A DNA stretch of 64,000 nucleotides from Halarchaeum nitratireducens. Its GTDB lineage: Archaea > Halobacteriota > Halobacteria > Halobacteriales > Halobacteriaceae. A program made the position numbers and the translations under genes. Location: NCBI RefSeq assembly GCF_014647155.1, contig NZ_BMOQ01000003.1, positions 1-64,000 of the forward strand, read 5' to 3'. This document shows, piece by piece, positions 45,163 to 53,385 of the stretch. Numbering within the stretch: the first letter of the stretch is position 1; every line of letters begins with the position of its first letter. Below the pieces are notes generated by a model. That model did not search any database, was not told where the DNA came from, and saw nothing but the letters and a program-made list of their open reading frames with translations.

Positions 45163-45990
45163 ATGACTGTCGAGGCCAAACTCGACGCGGCCCGCGACGC
45201 CCTCGCCGAGCGCGACGGCGTGCTCGTCGCGTTCAGCGGCGGGGTCGACTCCGCCGTCGTCGCCGCCATCGCGCACGACGCGCTCGGCGACGACGCCGTC
45301 GCCTGCACCGCGAAGAGCGAGACGCTCCCCGAGGCCGAACTCGCGGACGCGAAACGCGTCGCCGAGGAGATCGGGATCCGCCACGAGCTCGTCTCCTTCA
45401 GCGAACTCGACGACCCAAAATTCGTCGAGAACGACGGCGAACGCTGCTATCACTGCCGCTCGATGCGCCTCTCCGAGATGTTCTCGGCGGCGCGCGACCT
45501 CGGCATCGACACCGTCTGCGACGGCACGAACGCCTCCGACCCCGGCGAGAGCCACCGCCCCGGCCTCCGCGCCGTCGACGAACTCGACGCCTACTCGCCG
45601 CTACGCGCGGCCGATATCACGAAGGACGAGGTCCGGGAGATCGCCGAGCGATACGACCTGAGCGTCGCCGAGAAGCCCTCGATGGCGTGTCTCTCCTCGC
45701 GTATCCCGACCGGTCTCGAAGTCACCGAGGAGAAGCTCTCGCGCGTCGAGAGGGCCGAGAAACTGCTCCGGACCTGGGGGTTCGAGCAGTTCCGCGTCCG
45801 CGACCACGACGGCCTCGCGCGCATCGAGGTCGCCCCCGAGGAACTCGACGTCGCCCTCACCACGGAGTTCGCCGCGGCCGCCCGCGAACACCTCTCGGAC
45901 GTCGGCTTCGAGCACGTGACGCTGGACCTACACGGGTATCGGACGGGATCGGTGTCGTCGGGGAGTGAGACGGCGGACGCCGACGACTGA
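45163..45990 (+). CDS. larE: LarE sulfur transferase, three-cysteine type
   Basis: 275 residues. PP-loop ATPase with AFSGGVDSAVV at residue 23. LarE inserts sulfur into the pyridinium dicarboxylate made by LarB. Besides Cys176 in SMACLSSRIPTG, the position of the sacrificial Cys in the Lactobacillus enzyme, it has Cys95 and Cys98 in ERCYHCRSM. In other LarE proteins such a three-Cys set holds a [4Fe-4S] cluster, allowing catalytic turnover; that is an inference here. LarB is 4.7 kb upstream; no larC or larA seen. Downstream is the hairpin-rich element. Confidence 0.94.
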   Translation: MTVEAKLDAARDALAERDGVLVAFSGGVDSAVVAAIAHDALGDDAVACTAKSETLPEAELADAKRVAEEIGIRHELVSFSELDDPKFVENDGERCYHCRSMRLSEMFSAARDLGIDTVCDGTNASDPGESHRPGLRAVDELDAYSPLRAADITKDEVREIAERYDLSVAEKPSMACLSSRIPTGLEVTEEKLSRVERAEKLLRTWGFEQFRVRDHDGLARIEVAPEELDVALTTEFAAAAREHLSDVGFEHVTLDLHGYRTGSVSSGSETADADD

Positions 45991-45995
45991 CACAT

Positions 45996-46300
45996 CCATC
46001 TTTTTCCCGCTCGGGTTCGCCTGCGGCGAACCGCTCGCGCCAAAAACATGGGTGAAAAAGGCCGCGACGCTACGCGTCGCGGGGAATCGCGCTCACTACC
46101 GGGTCCTTCGGACCGCTCGTTCGCGCGAACAGCAACGTTCAGCACATCCGCTACAGCTAACGTCGCGGTTCGGTCTGCGGTCCAGCGTACTCGCGCGAAG
46201 CGCGAGTTTCACCGAGCGACGAAGTCGCTCGGCCTTTTTCACCCATGTTTTTGCGAGTCGAGGGTCGCGCGGAGCGCGACCCCTCCGCGCAAAAAGATGG
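45996..46300. repeat. Hairpin-packed 305-bp element between larE and tatC, MITE-like
   Basis: Bounded by 10-bp inverted ends CCATCTTTTT (45996-46005) and AAAAAGATGG (46291-46300). Inside is a perfect 23-bp inverted repeat: 46041-46063 (starts CAAAAACATGGG) and 46231-46253 (starts GGCCTTTTTCAC). Many perfect stems with three-base loops lie between: GTTCGCC/GGCGAAC (about 46014-46030), CCGCGACGC/GCGTCGCGG (46062-46082), GGTCC/GGACC (46102-46114), ACTCGCGC/GCGCGAGT (about 46189-46207), CCGAGCGAC/GTCGCTCGG (46212-46232), and GGGTCGCGC/GCGCGACCC (46262-46282). No transposase is present. The outer T-runs could terminate larE and tatC. Confidence 0.8.
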
Positions 46301-46301
46301 T

Positions 46302-47423
46302 CTAGTTCCCGGTCCACCTGAGGAGCCCCAGCGTCCCCTCGAAGAGGACGATCATCGTGGCGGCGACGACGACGGGCGCGACGCCGGTCGGGTCGGGCGT
46401 GGCGAGGAAGGCGACGCCCGCGAACGCCCCCCAGAAGAGGAGGCGGCGTTCGGCGAGCCACCGCCGCGTCGTGAGCCCCATCATGATGGCGAGCATGACG
46501 AACAGCGGGATCTGGAAGACGATGGCGAGGTACGCCATCAGGACGAGGATGAGGTTGAACGTCGACCCGAGGGCGAGCGCGGCGTTGGCGACGCTCGTCG
46601 AGTAGTAGAGGAAGTACGACATCACGCTCGGGACGACGACGAAGTAGGCGAAGACGATGCCGACGACGGCGAGCACGAGGCTGGTCGGGATCGCCGCGAG
46701 GTAGTAGCGCCGCTCGTGGGGGTAGAGACCAGGGCGCATGAACGCGTACGTCTCGTAGACGATGACGGGGAGCGCGACGACGACGCCGGCGATGGAGGCG
46801 ACCTTGAACTGCGTGACGATGAGTTCGAGCGGCGCGTAGACGTGCGGTTGCGCGGTCGAACTCGCCGGCAGGACGCCGTCCCAGATGAACGTGATGAGAG
46901 TGTCGCCCCACGGGAAGCAGAGCGCGCTCACGACGCCGGCGACGAGGACGACGATCCCGAGGCGGCGCACCATCTCCTCGACGTGGACGGCGATCGGCTG
47001 CTCCTGATCGGTCTCCGGCGCCCCGCCGAGCACGCCCCCTTCCTCCTCTGCGGGAGGCGTTTCCGCGCCGTCGTGTTCCTCGATCGGGGGGCCCTCGTCC
47101 GCGACGGTCGGGCCCTCGTCGGGAACGGACGGATCGCCGGTTTCCGGGACCGAGTCGGGCGGATCCGCGTAGCCGCCGTCGGCCGCGCCGTCCGCACTGT
47201 CAGCCGAGCCGCCCGCGCCGTCGGTCGAGTCGCCCTCGGAGGCGCCGTCGGCGCTCGTGGCGTCACCGTCGGTCGTCGCACCGTGGGAGGCCGTCGAGTC
47301 GCCCTCGCTCAGGTCGGTGGCGTCCGGCTCGGTCGAACCGGCGTCCACCGCCTCGGCGCGGGCGACGTCCTCGCCGTCGGCGTCGTCCCCGTCGTCGGAC
47401 GGCCCGTCCGGTGCGTCTCCCAT
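46302..47423 (-). CDS. tatC: Twin-arginine translocase subunit TatC (single, TatCo-like)
   Basis: 373 residues from ATG 47423; a frame extension further up is over the promoter. The first about 145 residues are a Gly/Asp/Glu/Ser/Thr-rich acidic extension with no predicted structure. The TatC core follows: LGIVVLVAGVVSALCFPWGD, FMRPGLYPHERRYYLAAIP, and the six-helix pattern ending in WLAERRLLFWGAFAGVAFLATPDPTGV. TatC is the twin-Arg signal receptor; Tat is the main export path in haloarchaea. Divergent from tatCt. A TATAACG box (minus strand) is about 27 bases upstream. Confidence 0.95.
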   Translation of the reverse strand: MGDAPDGPSDDGDDADGEDVARAEAVDAGSTEPDATDLSEGDSTASHGATTDGDATSADGASEGDSTDGAGGSADSADGAADGGYADPPDSVPETGDPSVPDEGPTVADEGPPIEEHDGAETPPAEEEGGVLGGAPETDQEQPIAVHVEEMVRRLGIVVLVAGVVSALCFPWGDTLITFIWDGVLPASSTAQPHVYAPLELIVTQFKVASIAGVVVALPVIVYETYAFMRPGLYPHERRYYLAAIPTSLVLAVVGIVFAYFVVVPSVMSYFLYYSTSVANAALALGSTFNLILVLMAYLAIVFQIPLFVMLAIMMGLTTRRWLAERRLLFWGAFAGVAFLATPDPTGVAPVVVAATMIVLFEGTLGLLRWTGN

Positions 47424-47515
47424 TCTCTGCCTACGATTGGCGACGTGGGCGTTATAGGCTTTCTTTTGGGTGCCGACGGGAAGATTGATAACGGGAAACC
47501 GGCTACCGGACACAA
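47424..47515. promoter_or_regulatory. Divergent promoter region of the two tatC genes
   Basis: A 92-base gap. On the minus strand CCTATAACG (about 47449-47457) sits about 27 bases before the tatC ATG. On the plus strand AGATTGATAACG (about 47481-47492) lies about 25-35 bases before the tatCt ATG. Shared control of the two Tat channels is therefore plausible. Confidence 0.55.
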
Positions 47516-49813
47516 ATGAGCGACTCGGGGGTCATCAGCGAGGACACGGCCCGCGCTGTCGACAAGGGGCGCGAGACGATCGGCGTCGTCGTCGGGGCCG
47601 CGCGCAAGCGCCTCCAAGTCGTCTTCATCGCGTTCGTCGTCGGGCTCTTCGGCGGCATCATGGCGATGCGGACGTACATCTGGCCCGCGTTGAAACGCGA
47701 CCTCATCACGAAGCTCGGTCTCGATTCGAGCGTCGAGGTCATCTTCCAGACGCCGTTCGACGTCATCCTCCTGCAGGTGAAGATCGGGATGGTCGTCGGC
47801 GTCCTGCTCGCCCTCCCGATCCTGCTCTACTACGCGAAGGGGCCGCTCGCGGAGCGCGACATCGTCCCCGACGTCTCGCTCTCCGTCTGGCACCTCGCGG
47901 GCGGCGCGCTCGTCGCGCTCTTCCTCGCGTTCGTCGGCGTCGCGTACGCCTACGAGCTGTTCTTTCCGCTGATGTTCGAGTTCCTCGCGGGGAACGCCAT
48001 GAGCGCGAACATCAAGCCGATGTACTCCATCGTCGCGTGGACGCAGTTCATCCTCGTGCTCGCCATCTCCTTCGGCGTCGCCGCCCAGCTCCCGCTCGTG
48101 ATGACGGCGCTCTCTTACCTCGACGTCGTCCCCTACGAGACGTTCCGCGACTACTGGAAGCACGCCGTCGTCGCCATCTTCGTCTTCGGCGGGCTGTTCT
48201 CCCCGCCCGATCCGTTCACCCAGATCATGTGGGCGGTGCCGCTGCTCCTCCTCTACGCGGTCAGCCTCTACCTCGCGAAGGTCGTGACGCTCGCCCGCCG
48301 CGGGAGCGAGCGGGTCGACCTCCGCGCCGAACTCCGCGGGCGCTGGAACGTCCTCGCGGGGAGCGCGGTCCTCGGCTTCCTCCTCGGCTACGGCTTCTTC
48401 GGCTACGGCGGCGCCGCCGCGGTGAACGACGCGCTCGCCCGCGCCGCGGCCGCCGACCTCCCGCTCGTCGGCGGGGCGCTCGACGCGTTCGCCGCCCGCG
48501 GCGTCCCGACCGCGACCGCTCTCGTCGGGCTCGGCCCCGACGCCTCGCTCGCCGTCGTCGGCGCCGTCGTCGCGCTCCTCGCGCTCGTTCTCGTGCTCGC
48601 CTACGCGGTCTACGACGCCATCGCCGCGGCCGCCCGCGCCGAGTCCGCGGTCTACGGCGGGCGCGCCCCGAAGCCCGAGAACATAAACCTCGACGTGCTC
48701 GACGCCGCGGGCGTGCGCGCCGCCCCGGACGAGCGCTTCGACGCGATGGACGAGGAAGAGGCCCTCGAACTCGCAAACGGGGCGATGGAGGCCGGCGAGA
48801 AGGAGAAGGCCGGTGCGATCCTCGATCGTTTCGACGAGGCCGAGGCCCGCGCCGCGGCCGAGAGCGAGGGCGAGGAGAGCGGGGACGGCACCGACGGGGC
48901 GGACGAGGCCGCGGCGGCCGAGGAGTCCGGCAACGTCTTCTCCCGGACGAGTGCGGGGATGCTCGACGCCTTCACCGAGGAGGAGACGACCGAGGACGAC
49001 ATCGGCGGCTACTACCACGACCTCCAGTTCATCCTCGGAAGCCTGCGTTCGCGGCTCTTCTGGCTCGTCGGCTGGTTCATGCTCGTCCTCGCGGTCGTCT
49101 TCGGGTTCCTCTACCGGGGCGGCCTCGGGTTCGTCCGCGACGACTTCATCGGGCGCATCCCCGCCGGGGCCCTCCAGGGGAACCCGGAGGCGCTCGGCTG
49201 GCCGGTCGCCCTCCACCCCGTCGAGGCGCTGATCTTCTCCGTGAAGCTCTCGACGGTGGTCGCCGCGATCGCCACGATCCCTCTCGTCCTCTTCTTCATC
49301 TGGCCGGCGCTGCGCGAGCGCGGGTTCATCGCGGCGCGTCGCGGCGTCGTCACCGTCTGGGCGGGCGCGATCGGCGTCACGATCGTCGCGGGGAGCGTCC
49401 TCGGCTACATCTACGTCGCGCCGACGATCATCTCCTACCTCGTCTGGGACGCCCTGCAGGCGCAGGTCATCATCAGCTACCGGATCAGCGACTTCCTCTG
49501 GCTCGTCTTCATGACCACGGCCGGGATCGGCCTCCTCGCCACGGTCCCGGTGACGATGTGGCTCGCGCACTGGTCCGGCGTCGTCGGCTACCCGAGCATG
49601 CGCCGGCGCTGGCGGGTCTTCGTCCTCGCCGCGTTCGGCTTCGCCGCGCTCGTCACCCCCGACAGCCTCTACACGATGGTCGTCGTCGGTGCGCCCATCG
49701 CCGTCGCCTTCTTCGTCGGTCTCGCCGGCCTCTGGATCGTCACCCTCGGCGGCCGGCGCGGCGGCGGTGGCGCGACCGCCGACGAACCCGCGCCCGAGCG
49801 ACGCCCGGCGTAA
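47516..49813 (+). CDS. tatCt: Fused double TatC, TatCt
   Basis: 765 residues: two TatC domains in one chain, a haloarchaeal speciality. Domain 1 covers about 25-270 (PTFE-type segments FQTPFDVILLQVKIGM, PLTFVFG-like FVFGGLFSPPDPFTQIMW). The linker includes two extra membrane helices (about 280-300 and 340-370) and an acidic stretch (about 390-495, EEESGDGTDGADEAAAAEE). Domain 2 covers about 510-745 (LGFVRDDFIGRIP, PVALHPVEALIFSVKLSTVV, FAALVTPDSLYTMVV). Divergent from tatC. No tatA gene is adjacent. Confidence 0.96.
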   Translation: MSDSGVISEDTARAVDKGRETIGVVVGAARKRLQVVFIAFVVGLFGGIMAMRTYIWPALKRDLITKLGLDSSVEVIFQTPFDVILLQVKIGMVVGVLLALPILLYYAKGPLAERDIVPDVSLSVWHLAGGALVALFLAFVGVAYAYELFFPLMFEFLAGNAMSANIKPMYSIVAWTQFILVLAISFGVAAQLPLVMTALSYLDVVPYETFRDYWKHAVVAIFVFGGLFSPPDPFTQIMWAVPLLLLYAVSLYLAKVVTLARRGSERVDLRAELRGRWNVLAGSAVLGFLLGYGFFGYGGAAAVNDALARAAAADLPLVGGALDAFAARGVPTATALVGLGPDASLAVVGAVVALLALVLVLAYAVYDAIAAAARAESAVYGGRAPKPENINLDVLDAAGVRAAPDERFDAMDEEEALELANGAMEAGEKEKAGAILDRFDEAEARAAAESEGEESGDGTDGADEAAAAEESGNVFSRTSAGMLDAFTEEETTEDDIGGYYHDLQFILGSLRSRLFWLVGWFMLVLAVVFGFLYRGGLGFVRDDFIGRIPAGALQGNPEALGWPVALHPVEALIFSVKLSTVVAAIATIPLVLFFIWPALRERGFIAARRGVVTVWAGAIGVTIVAGSVLGYIYVAPTIISYLVWDALQAQVIISYRISDFLWLVFMTTAGIGLLATVPVTMWLAHWSGVVGYPSMRRRWRVFVLAAFGFAALVTPDSLYTMVVVGAPIAVAFFVGLAGLWIVTLGGRRGGGGATADEPAPERRPA

Positions 49814-49830
49814 CGAACACGTCGTTTAAC

Positions 49831-49846
49831 TATTCGGGTTCGAATA
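49831..49846. promoter_or_regulatory. Inverted repeat upstream of the RHH gene
   Basis: TATTCG-GGTT-CGAATA has 6-bp perfect arms with a 4-base spacer. It lies between the TATA-like TTTAACTA (about 49825-49832) and the ATG at 49854, covering the expected transcription start. RHH proteins bind such repeats as dimers, so autoregulation is likely by inference. Confidence 0.55.
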
Positions 49847-49853
49847 CTCGACT

Positions 49854-50048
49854 ATGCCCAAGATATCCGTCGACGTCCCGCAGGAGCTCCTCGACGACCT
49901 CGACGACCACGTCGGCGACGACGGGAAGTTCGTGAACCGATCGGACGCCGTGCGCGCCTCGCTCCGCAAGACGCTCGACGTCCTCGACGACATCGACGCC
50001 CGGCACGGCCGCCTCTCCGACGAGTACGACGCCGAGGACGATGCCTGA
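49854..50048 (+). CDS. Ribbon-helix-helix (CopG-family) regulator
   Basis: 64 residues. The N-terminus MPKISVDVPQELLDDLDDHV is the DNA-contacting strand and first helix; FVNRSDAVRASLRKTLDVLDDI is the second helix of the RHH fold. Short acidic C-terminal tail. The gene overlaps the start of the transporter gene by 8 bases, so they are one operon. A 16-bp inverted repeat upstream (49831-49846) is a candidate operator. It may sense a purine precursor or metal; the ligand cannot be read from sequence. Confidence 0.9.
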   Translation: MPKISVDVPQELLDDLDDHVGDDGKFVNRSDAVRASLRKTLDVLDDIDARHGRLSDEYDAEDDA

Positions 50049-50754
50049 CGGCGAAACGCCGCTCGCCACCGGCCGGGTCGTCCTCGTCGCGCTCTTCGTC
50101 ACGGCGCTCGTCACCGCGCAACTGACCGCCGCGAAGATCCTCGCCTTCGACATCCCCGTCTCCCTCCCCGTCACCGGGAGCACGCTCGTGATGCCGGGCG
50201 CGGCGCTCGCCTACGCGCTCACGTACTTCGCGAGCGACTGCTACAGCGAACTCTACGGCCGCCGGGCCGCCACCGTCGTCGTCAACACCGGCTTCGCCAT
50301 GAACCTCGTGTTGCTCGCCCTCGTCTGGTCGACGATCCTCGCGCCCGCCGCGGCCTCTTCCATCGACCCCGGCACGTTCGCCGCCGTCCTCGGCTCCTCG
50401 ACGAGCATCGTCGCCGGCTCGCTCTGTGCGTACCTCGTCAGCCAGAACTGGGACGTCTTCGTCTTCCACGCCCTCCGCCGGCGCACCGACGGCGCATACC
50501 TCTGGCTACGCAACATCGGCTCGACGGCGACGAGTCAGGCCATCGACACCGTCCTCTTCGTCGGCGTCGGCTTCTGGCTCGCCCCGACGCTCCTCGGTGG
50601 CCGCCCGCTCCCCGGGAGCGTCCTCGCGTCGCTGATGGTCGGACAGTACCTCCTCAAACTCCTAATCGCGCTCTGCGATACGCCGTTCGTCTACGCCGTC
50701 GTCGCCCTCCTCGGCGACCGCCGGCGGGGCGGACGCGTCACGCCGACGGAGTAA
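50041..50754 (+). CDS. Queuosine/archaeosine precursor transporter (YhhQ/VUT family)
   Basis: 237 residues with about six or seven membrane helices. The family signature is VTALVTAQLTAAKILAFDIPVSLPVTGSTLVMPGAALAYALTYFASDCYSELYG with DCYSE, then AYLVSQNWDVFVFHALRRRTDGAYLWLRNIGSTATSQAIDTVLF. These VUT-type carriers take up queuosine precursors; in archaea preQ0 or a related base for archaeosine at tRNA position 15 is the expected cargo. It shares an operon with the RHH regulator (8-base overlap). The stop abuts the convergent cupin gene's stop. Confidence 0.9.
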   Translation: MPDGETPLATGRVVLVALFVTALVTAQLTAAKILAFDIPVSLPVTGSTLVMPGAALAYALTYFASDCYSELYGRRAATVVVNTGFAMNLVLLALVWSTILAPAAASSIDPGTFAAVLGSSTSIVAGSLCAYLVSQNWDVFVFHALRRRTDGAYLWLRNIGSTATSQAIDTVLFVGVGFWLAPTLLGGRPLPGSVLASLMVGQYLLKLLIALCDTPFVYAVVALLGDRRRGGRVTPTE

Positions 50755-51288
50755 TCACTCCATCTCGTCCCTTTCCCCTCTCGCCGTCGTCTCCGCGGAC
50801 GTCGACCCCGCCGACGTCGCCTCGGCGTACGACCGCGCGTCGCTCTTCTTGAACCACGCCTCGAAGTCGCGTTCGCCCGCACCCGGCGCCCCGCCGACCA
50901 TCACGCCCACGCCCTCGCCGTCGGGGTAGCGGACGACCTCCGGCTCCGCCATCGTCGAGACGACGAGGTATCTGAGGGCGTCGTCGCCATCGTTCACCAC
51001 CCGGTGTCCGCCAGCCTCGCCCGTCGGGAACGCCGCGTAGTCGCCGGCCTCGATCGCGTATTCGCCGTTCGCGGTGCGCAGGCGTCCCCCGCCCGCGAGC
51101 ACGTAGAGCGCCTCCTCGTTCGCCGCGTGGTAGTGGTACGGCCACGCCGAGTCCCCGGGCGCGAGCTCGTAGAGGCTACACCCGAGCGCGTCGCCGCCCG
51201 CTGCCGCGCCCAGTTTCTTCCGCCGGAAGGTCATCCGATCGGTGTCCGTCCCCGTCCAGTCGAGGTCGGTCGCGTCCACAGGCTCCAT
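50755..51288 (-). CDS. Cupin-domain protein
   Basis: 177 residues. The cupin motif 1 is YHYHAANEEALYVLAGGGRLRT (His, His, Glu) at about residue 50, and motif 2 is GEAGGHRVVNDGDDALRYLVVS. The protein ends with an Ala/Ser/Thr/Glu-rich low-complexity tail. Related to the second cupin in the window (26356-26823) only through the domain; this one has no zinc ribbon. Function unknown. Confidence 0.88.
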   Translation of the reverse strand: MEPVDATDLDWTGTDTDRMTFRRKKLGAAAGGDALGCSLYELAPGDSAWPYHYHAANEEALYVLAGGGRLRTANGEYAIEAGDYAAFPTGEAGGHRVVNDGDDALRYLVVSTMAEPEVVRYPDGEGVGVMVGGAPGAGERDFEAWFKKSDARSYAEATSAGSTSAETTARGERDEME

Positions 51289-51330
51289 ACCGACCCCTCG
51301 CTCGGCGGCGTCAAAAAGACCGCACGGCCG

Positions 51331-52107
51331 CTACTCCTCGATCGGCTCCGCGAACCCGAAACGCGGCTTCACGTCCGTCACTTCGACGCGGAGTTCGTCG
51401 CCCGCCTCGGCGCCGTCGACGAACAGGGTGAACCCCTCGACCTTGGCGATGCCGTCGCCCTCCTCGCCGACGTCCGTGACCTCGACGGTGAGTTCGTCCC
51501 CGACGCGTACCGGGCCGGTCAGTTTGTTCTTCCCGACGACGTACACCTCGGAGGACGACTCCCGCGAGGCGTCCGGGCTCGTCGTCCGAGAGAACGCGAA
51601 CTCGCGTTCGACGTCCGCCTGGAAGTCCGCGAGGTCCTGCCCCTGGAAGACCTTCACGGCGAAGTTCCCGCCCTCGCCGAGGAGGTCGTCCGCGGTTTCG
51701 AGGGCTTGGCGGGCGAGGTGGACCGATCGGGCGTGATCGAGGTTGTACTCGCCGGTCATGTTCGGCGCCATGTCGGAGACGACGACGTCCACGCGACCGT
51801 CGGCGGCCTCGCGGATCGCCGCTCTCGTCTCGTCCTCGGTCATGTCGCCCCTGATCGTCTCGACGGGCGCGTCGCCGCGCTCCACGTCGTCGATCCGCTG
51901 GAGGTCGACGCCGATGACCCGTCCGTGCGCCCCCGCCTCCTCCGCGGCGACCTGGAGCCACCCGCCCGGCGCCGCGCCGAGGTCGACCACCGTGTCGCCG
52001 CGCTCGATGAGGTCGAACGACCGATCGAGCTGTTTCAGCTTGTACGCCGAGCGCGCGCGATACCCCTGCTGTTTCGCCCGGTTGTAGTAGTCGTCTTTTC
52101 CGGCCAT
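51331..52107 (-). CDS. rlmE: 23S rRNA 2'-O-methyltransferase RlmE (RrmJ) with TRAM domain
   Basis: 258 residues from MAGKDDYYNRAKQQGYRARSAYKL; upstream frame is antisense to the oxidoreductase. FtsJ-type core (about 8-200): DLGAAPGGWLQVAAEE (SAM), VVVSDMAPNMTGEYNLDH, and the catalytic K-D-K-E set including K37-type Lys and Lys in FAVKVFQGQD. The C-terminus (about 195-258) is a TRAM RNA-binding domain, VGDELTVEVTDVGEEGDGIAKVEGFTLFVDGAEAGD; this fusion is typical of archaeal homologues. It methylates the A-loop U of 23S rRNA or an equivalent site. Confidence 0.95.
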   Translation of the reverse strand: MAGKDDYYNRAKQQGYRARSAYKLKQLDRSFDLIERGDTVVDLGAAPGGWLQVAAEEAGAHGRVIGVDLQRIDDVERGDAPVETIRGDMTEDETRAAIREAADGRVDVVVSDMAPNMTGEYNLDHARSVHLARQALETADDLLGEGGNFAVKVFQGQDLADFQADVEREFAFSRTTSPDASRESSSEVYVVGKNKLTGPVRVGDELTVEVTDVGEEGDGIAKVEGFTLFVDGAEAGDELRVEVTDVKPRFGFAEPIEE

Positions 52108-52230
52108 GATGGCCGAAACGAGGGCGCCGCGCCGTTTACTCCCTTCGCTCGGCCGCGCCGCCGCGCCGGGAGGGCGACCGGATCGACCGCGCGCCCGATC
52201 GCTTAACATCCCGTCGTTCGTGGGTCCCGT

Positions 52231-53271
52231 ATGGCTCACATCGGTATCGTCGGCGCCGGCCCGGCGGCGGCCGCGCTCGCACACGTCGTCGACGGGGAGA
52301 CGGACGCCGACGTGACGGTACTGGAGAAGTCCGGCGGCGTCTGCGGGCGGGCCGCGACCAGACGCCGCGACGACGTCACGTACGACTACGGCGCGAACTA
52401 CCTCCGCGACGACGACGCGCGCGTCAACGACCTCGTCGCCGACGTGCTCGGGACCGACGGCCTCGCGGACGTCACCGACCCGGTCTACACCTTCGACGCC
52501 GACGGCGACGTCTCGCCCGGCCGCGACGACGATCGGCGTAAGTGGAGTTACGCCGCGGGGCTGACGCAGATCGCAAAGCGGCTCTTCGCGGGGACGGACG
52601 CGACCGTCCACCGCCACACGCGCGCCGAGACGCTCGACCGGAACGCCGAGACCGAGACGTGGTCGGTCGTCGACACCGACGGCGAACGCTGGGGTCCCTT
52701 CGACGCGCTCGTCTGCGACCCACCCGCACCCCAGACCGCCGCGCTCCTCCGCGACGCGGCGTGGGACGCCGAGGCCCGCGAGACGCTGCACGCCGCCGCG
52801 GCTGCCGTCCCCTTCGACTCCATCTACACCGCCGTCCTCCACTACCCCTTCGAGATCGAGGCGCCGTACTACGCCCTCGTGAACCCCGAGAAGGACCACG
52901 CGGTCGGCTGGATCGCCCGCGAGGCGTGCAAGCCCGGCCACGTCCCCGACGGCGAGAGTGTCCTCGTCGTCCAGGCGAACGCCGACTGGAGCGCGGCGCA
53001 CTTCGAGGACTCGCCCGACGAGAACGCCGCCGCGCTCGCCCGGATCGCCGCCGACATCCTCGACGACGACCGACTCGCCGACCCCGATTGGACGGACACG
53101 CAGGGGTGGCGTTACGCCCTCCCGCGCGACGGCGTCGCCGACGCCCCCGTCGCCGCCGCGCGCGAGCACGACCTCCACGTCGTCGGCGACTGGGTGGCCG
53201 GCGCGCCGCGACTCCACGCCGCGCTCCGCTGCGGGCTCGACGCCGGCGATCGGCTCGCCGCGCGGTACTGA
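52231..53271 (+). CDS. FAD-dependent amine oxidase-like (renalase-type) oxidoreductase
   Basis: 346 residues. The N-terminus MAHIGIVGAGPAAAALAHVV is a GxGxxA/G flavin-binding Rossmann motif with the Glu-rich end VTVLEKSGGVCGRAATRR, then YDYGANYLRDDD (FAD contact). C-terminal DWVAGAPRLHAALRCGLDAGDRLA is the second FAD motif. The general layout fits the renalase-like/phytoene-desaturase-like flavoproteins; substrate unknown. Divergent from rlmE across a 123-base gap with a GCTTAAC box at about 52200-52206. Confidence 0.9.
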   Translation: MAHIGIVGAGPAAAALAHVVDGETDADVTVLEKSGGVCGRAATRRRDDVTYDYGANYLRDDDARVNDLVADVLGTDGLADVTDPVYTFDADGDVSPGRDDDRRKWSYAAGLTQIAKRLFAGTDATVHRHTRAETLDRNAETETWSVVDTDGERWGPFDALVCDPPAPQTAALLRDAAWDAEARETLHAAAAAVPFDSIYTAVLHYPFEIEAPYYALVNPEKDHAVGWIAREACKPGHVPDGESVLVVQANADWSAAHFEDSPDENAAALARIAADILDDDRLADPDWTDTQGWRYALPRDGVADAPVAAAREHDLHVVGDWVAGAPRLHAALRCGLDAGDRLAARY

Positions 53272-53385
53272 GTCCGCTTCGCTCCCCGCACGTGCCGGGC
53301 CCCGTCGCGTCCCGCGGTCCGCACTCTCACGCGTGCGCGCGCATCCGGGGGTTTATTGTACGGGCCAGTCCTACCGACGTCCAAG

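Noticed and set aside
46048-46305. 85-codon frame beginning at ATGGGTGAAAAAGG in the hairpin element
   Set aside because: Its start lies inside the inverted repeat and both strands show the same opening; the rest is Arg/Ser-rich and looks like translated hairpins.
51331-53217. 628-codon frame fused upstream of rlmE
   Set aside because: The N-terminal two-thirds is antisense to the flavin oxidoreductase; rlmE starts at MAGKDD.
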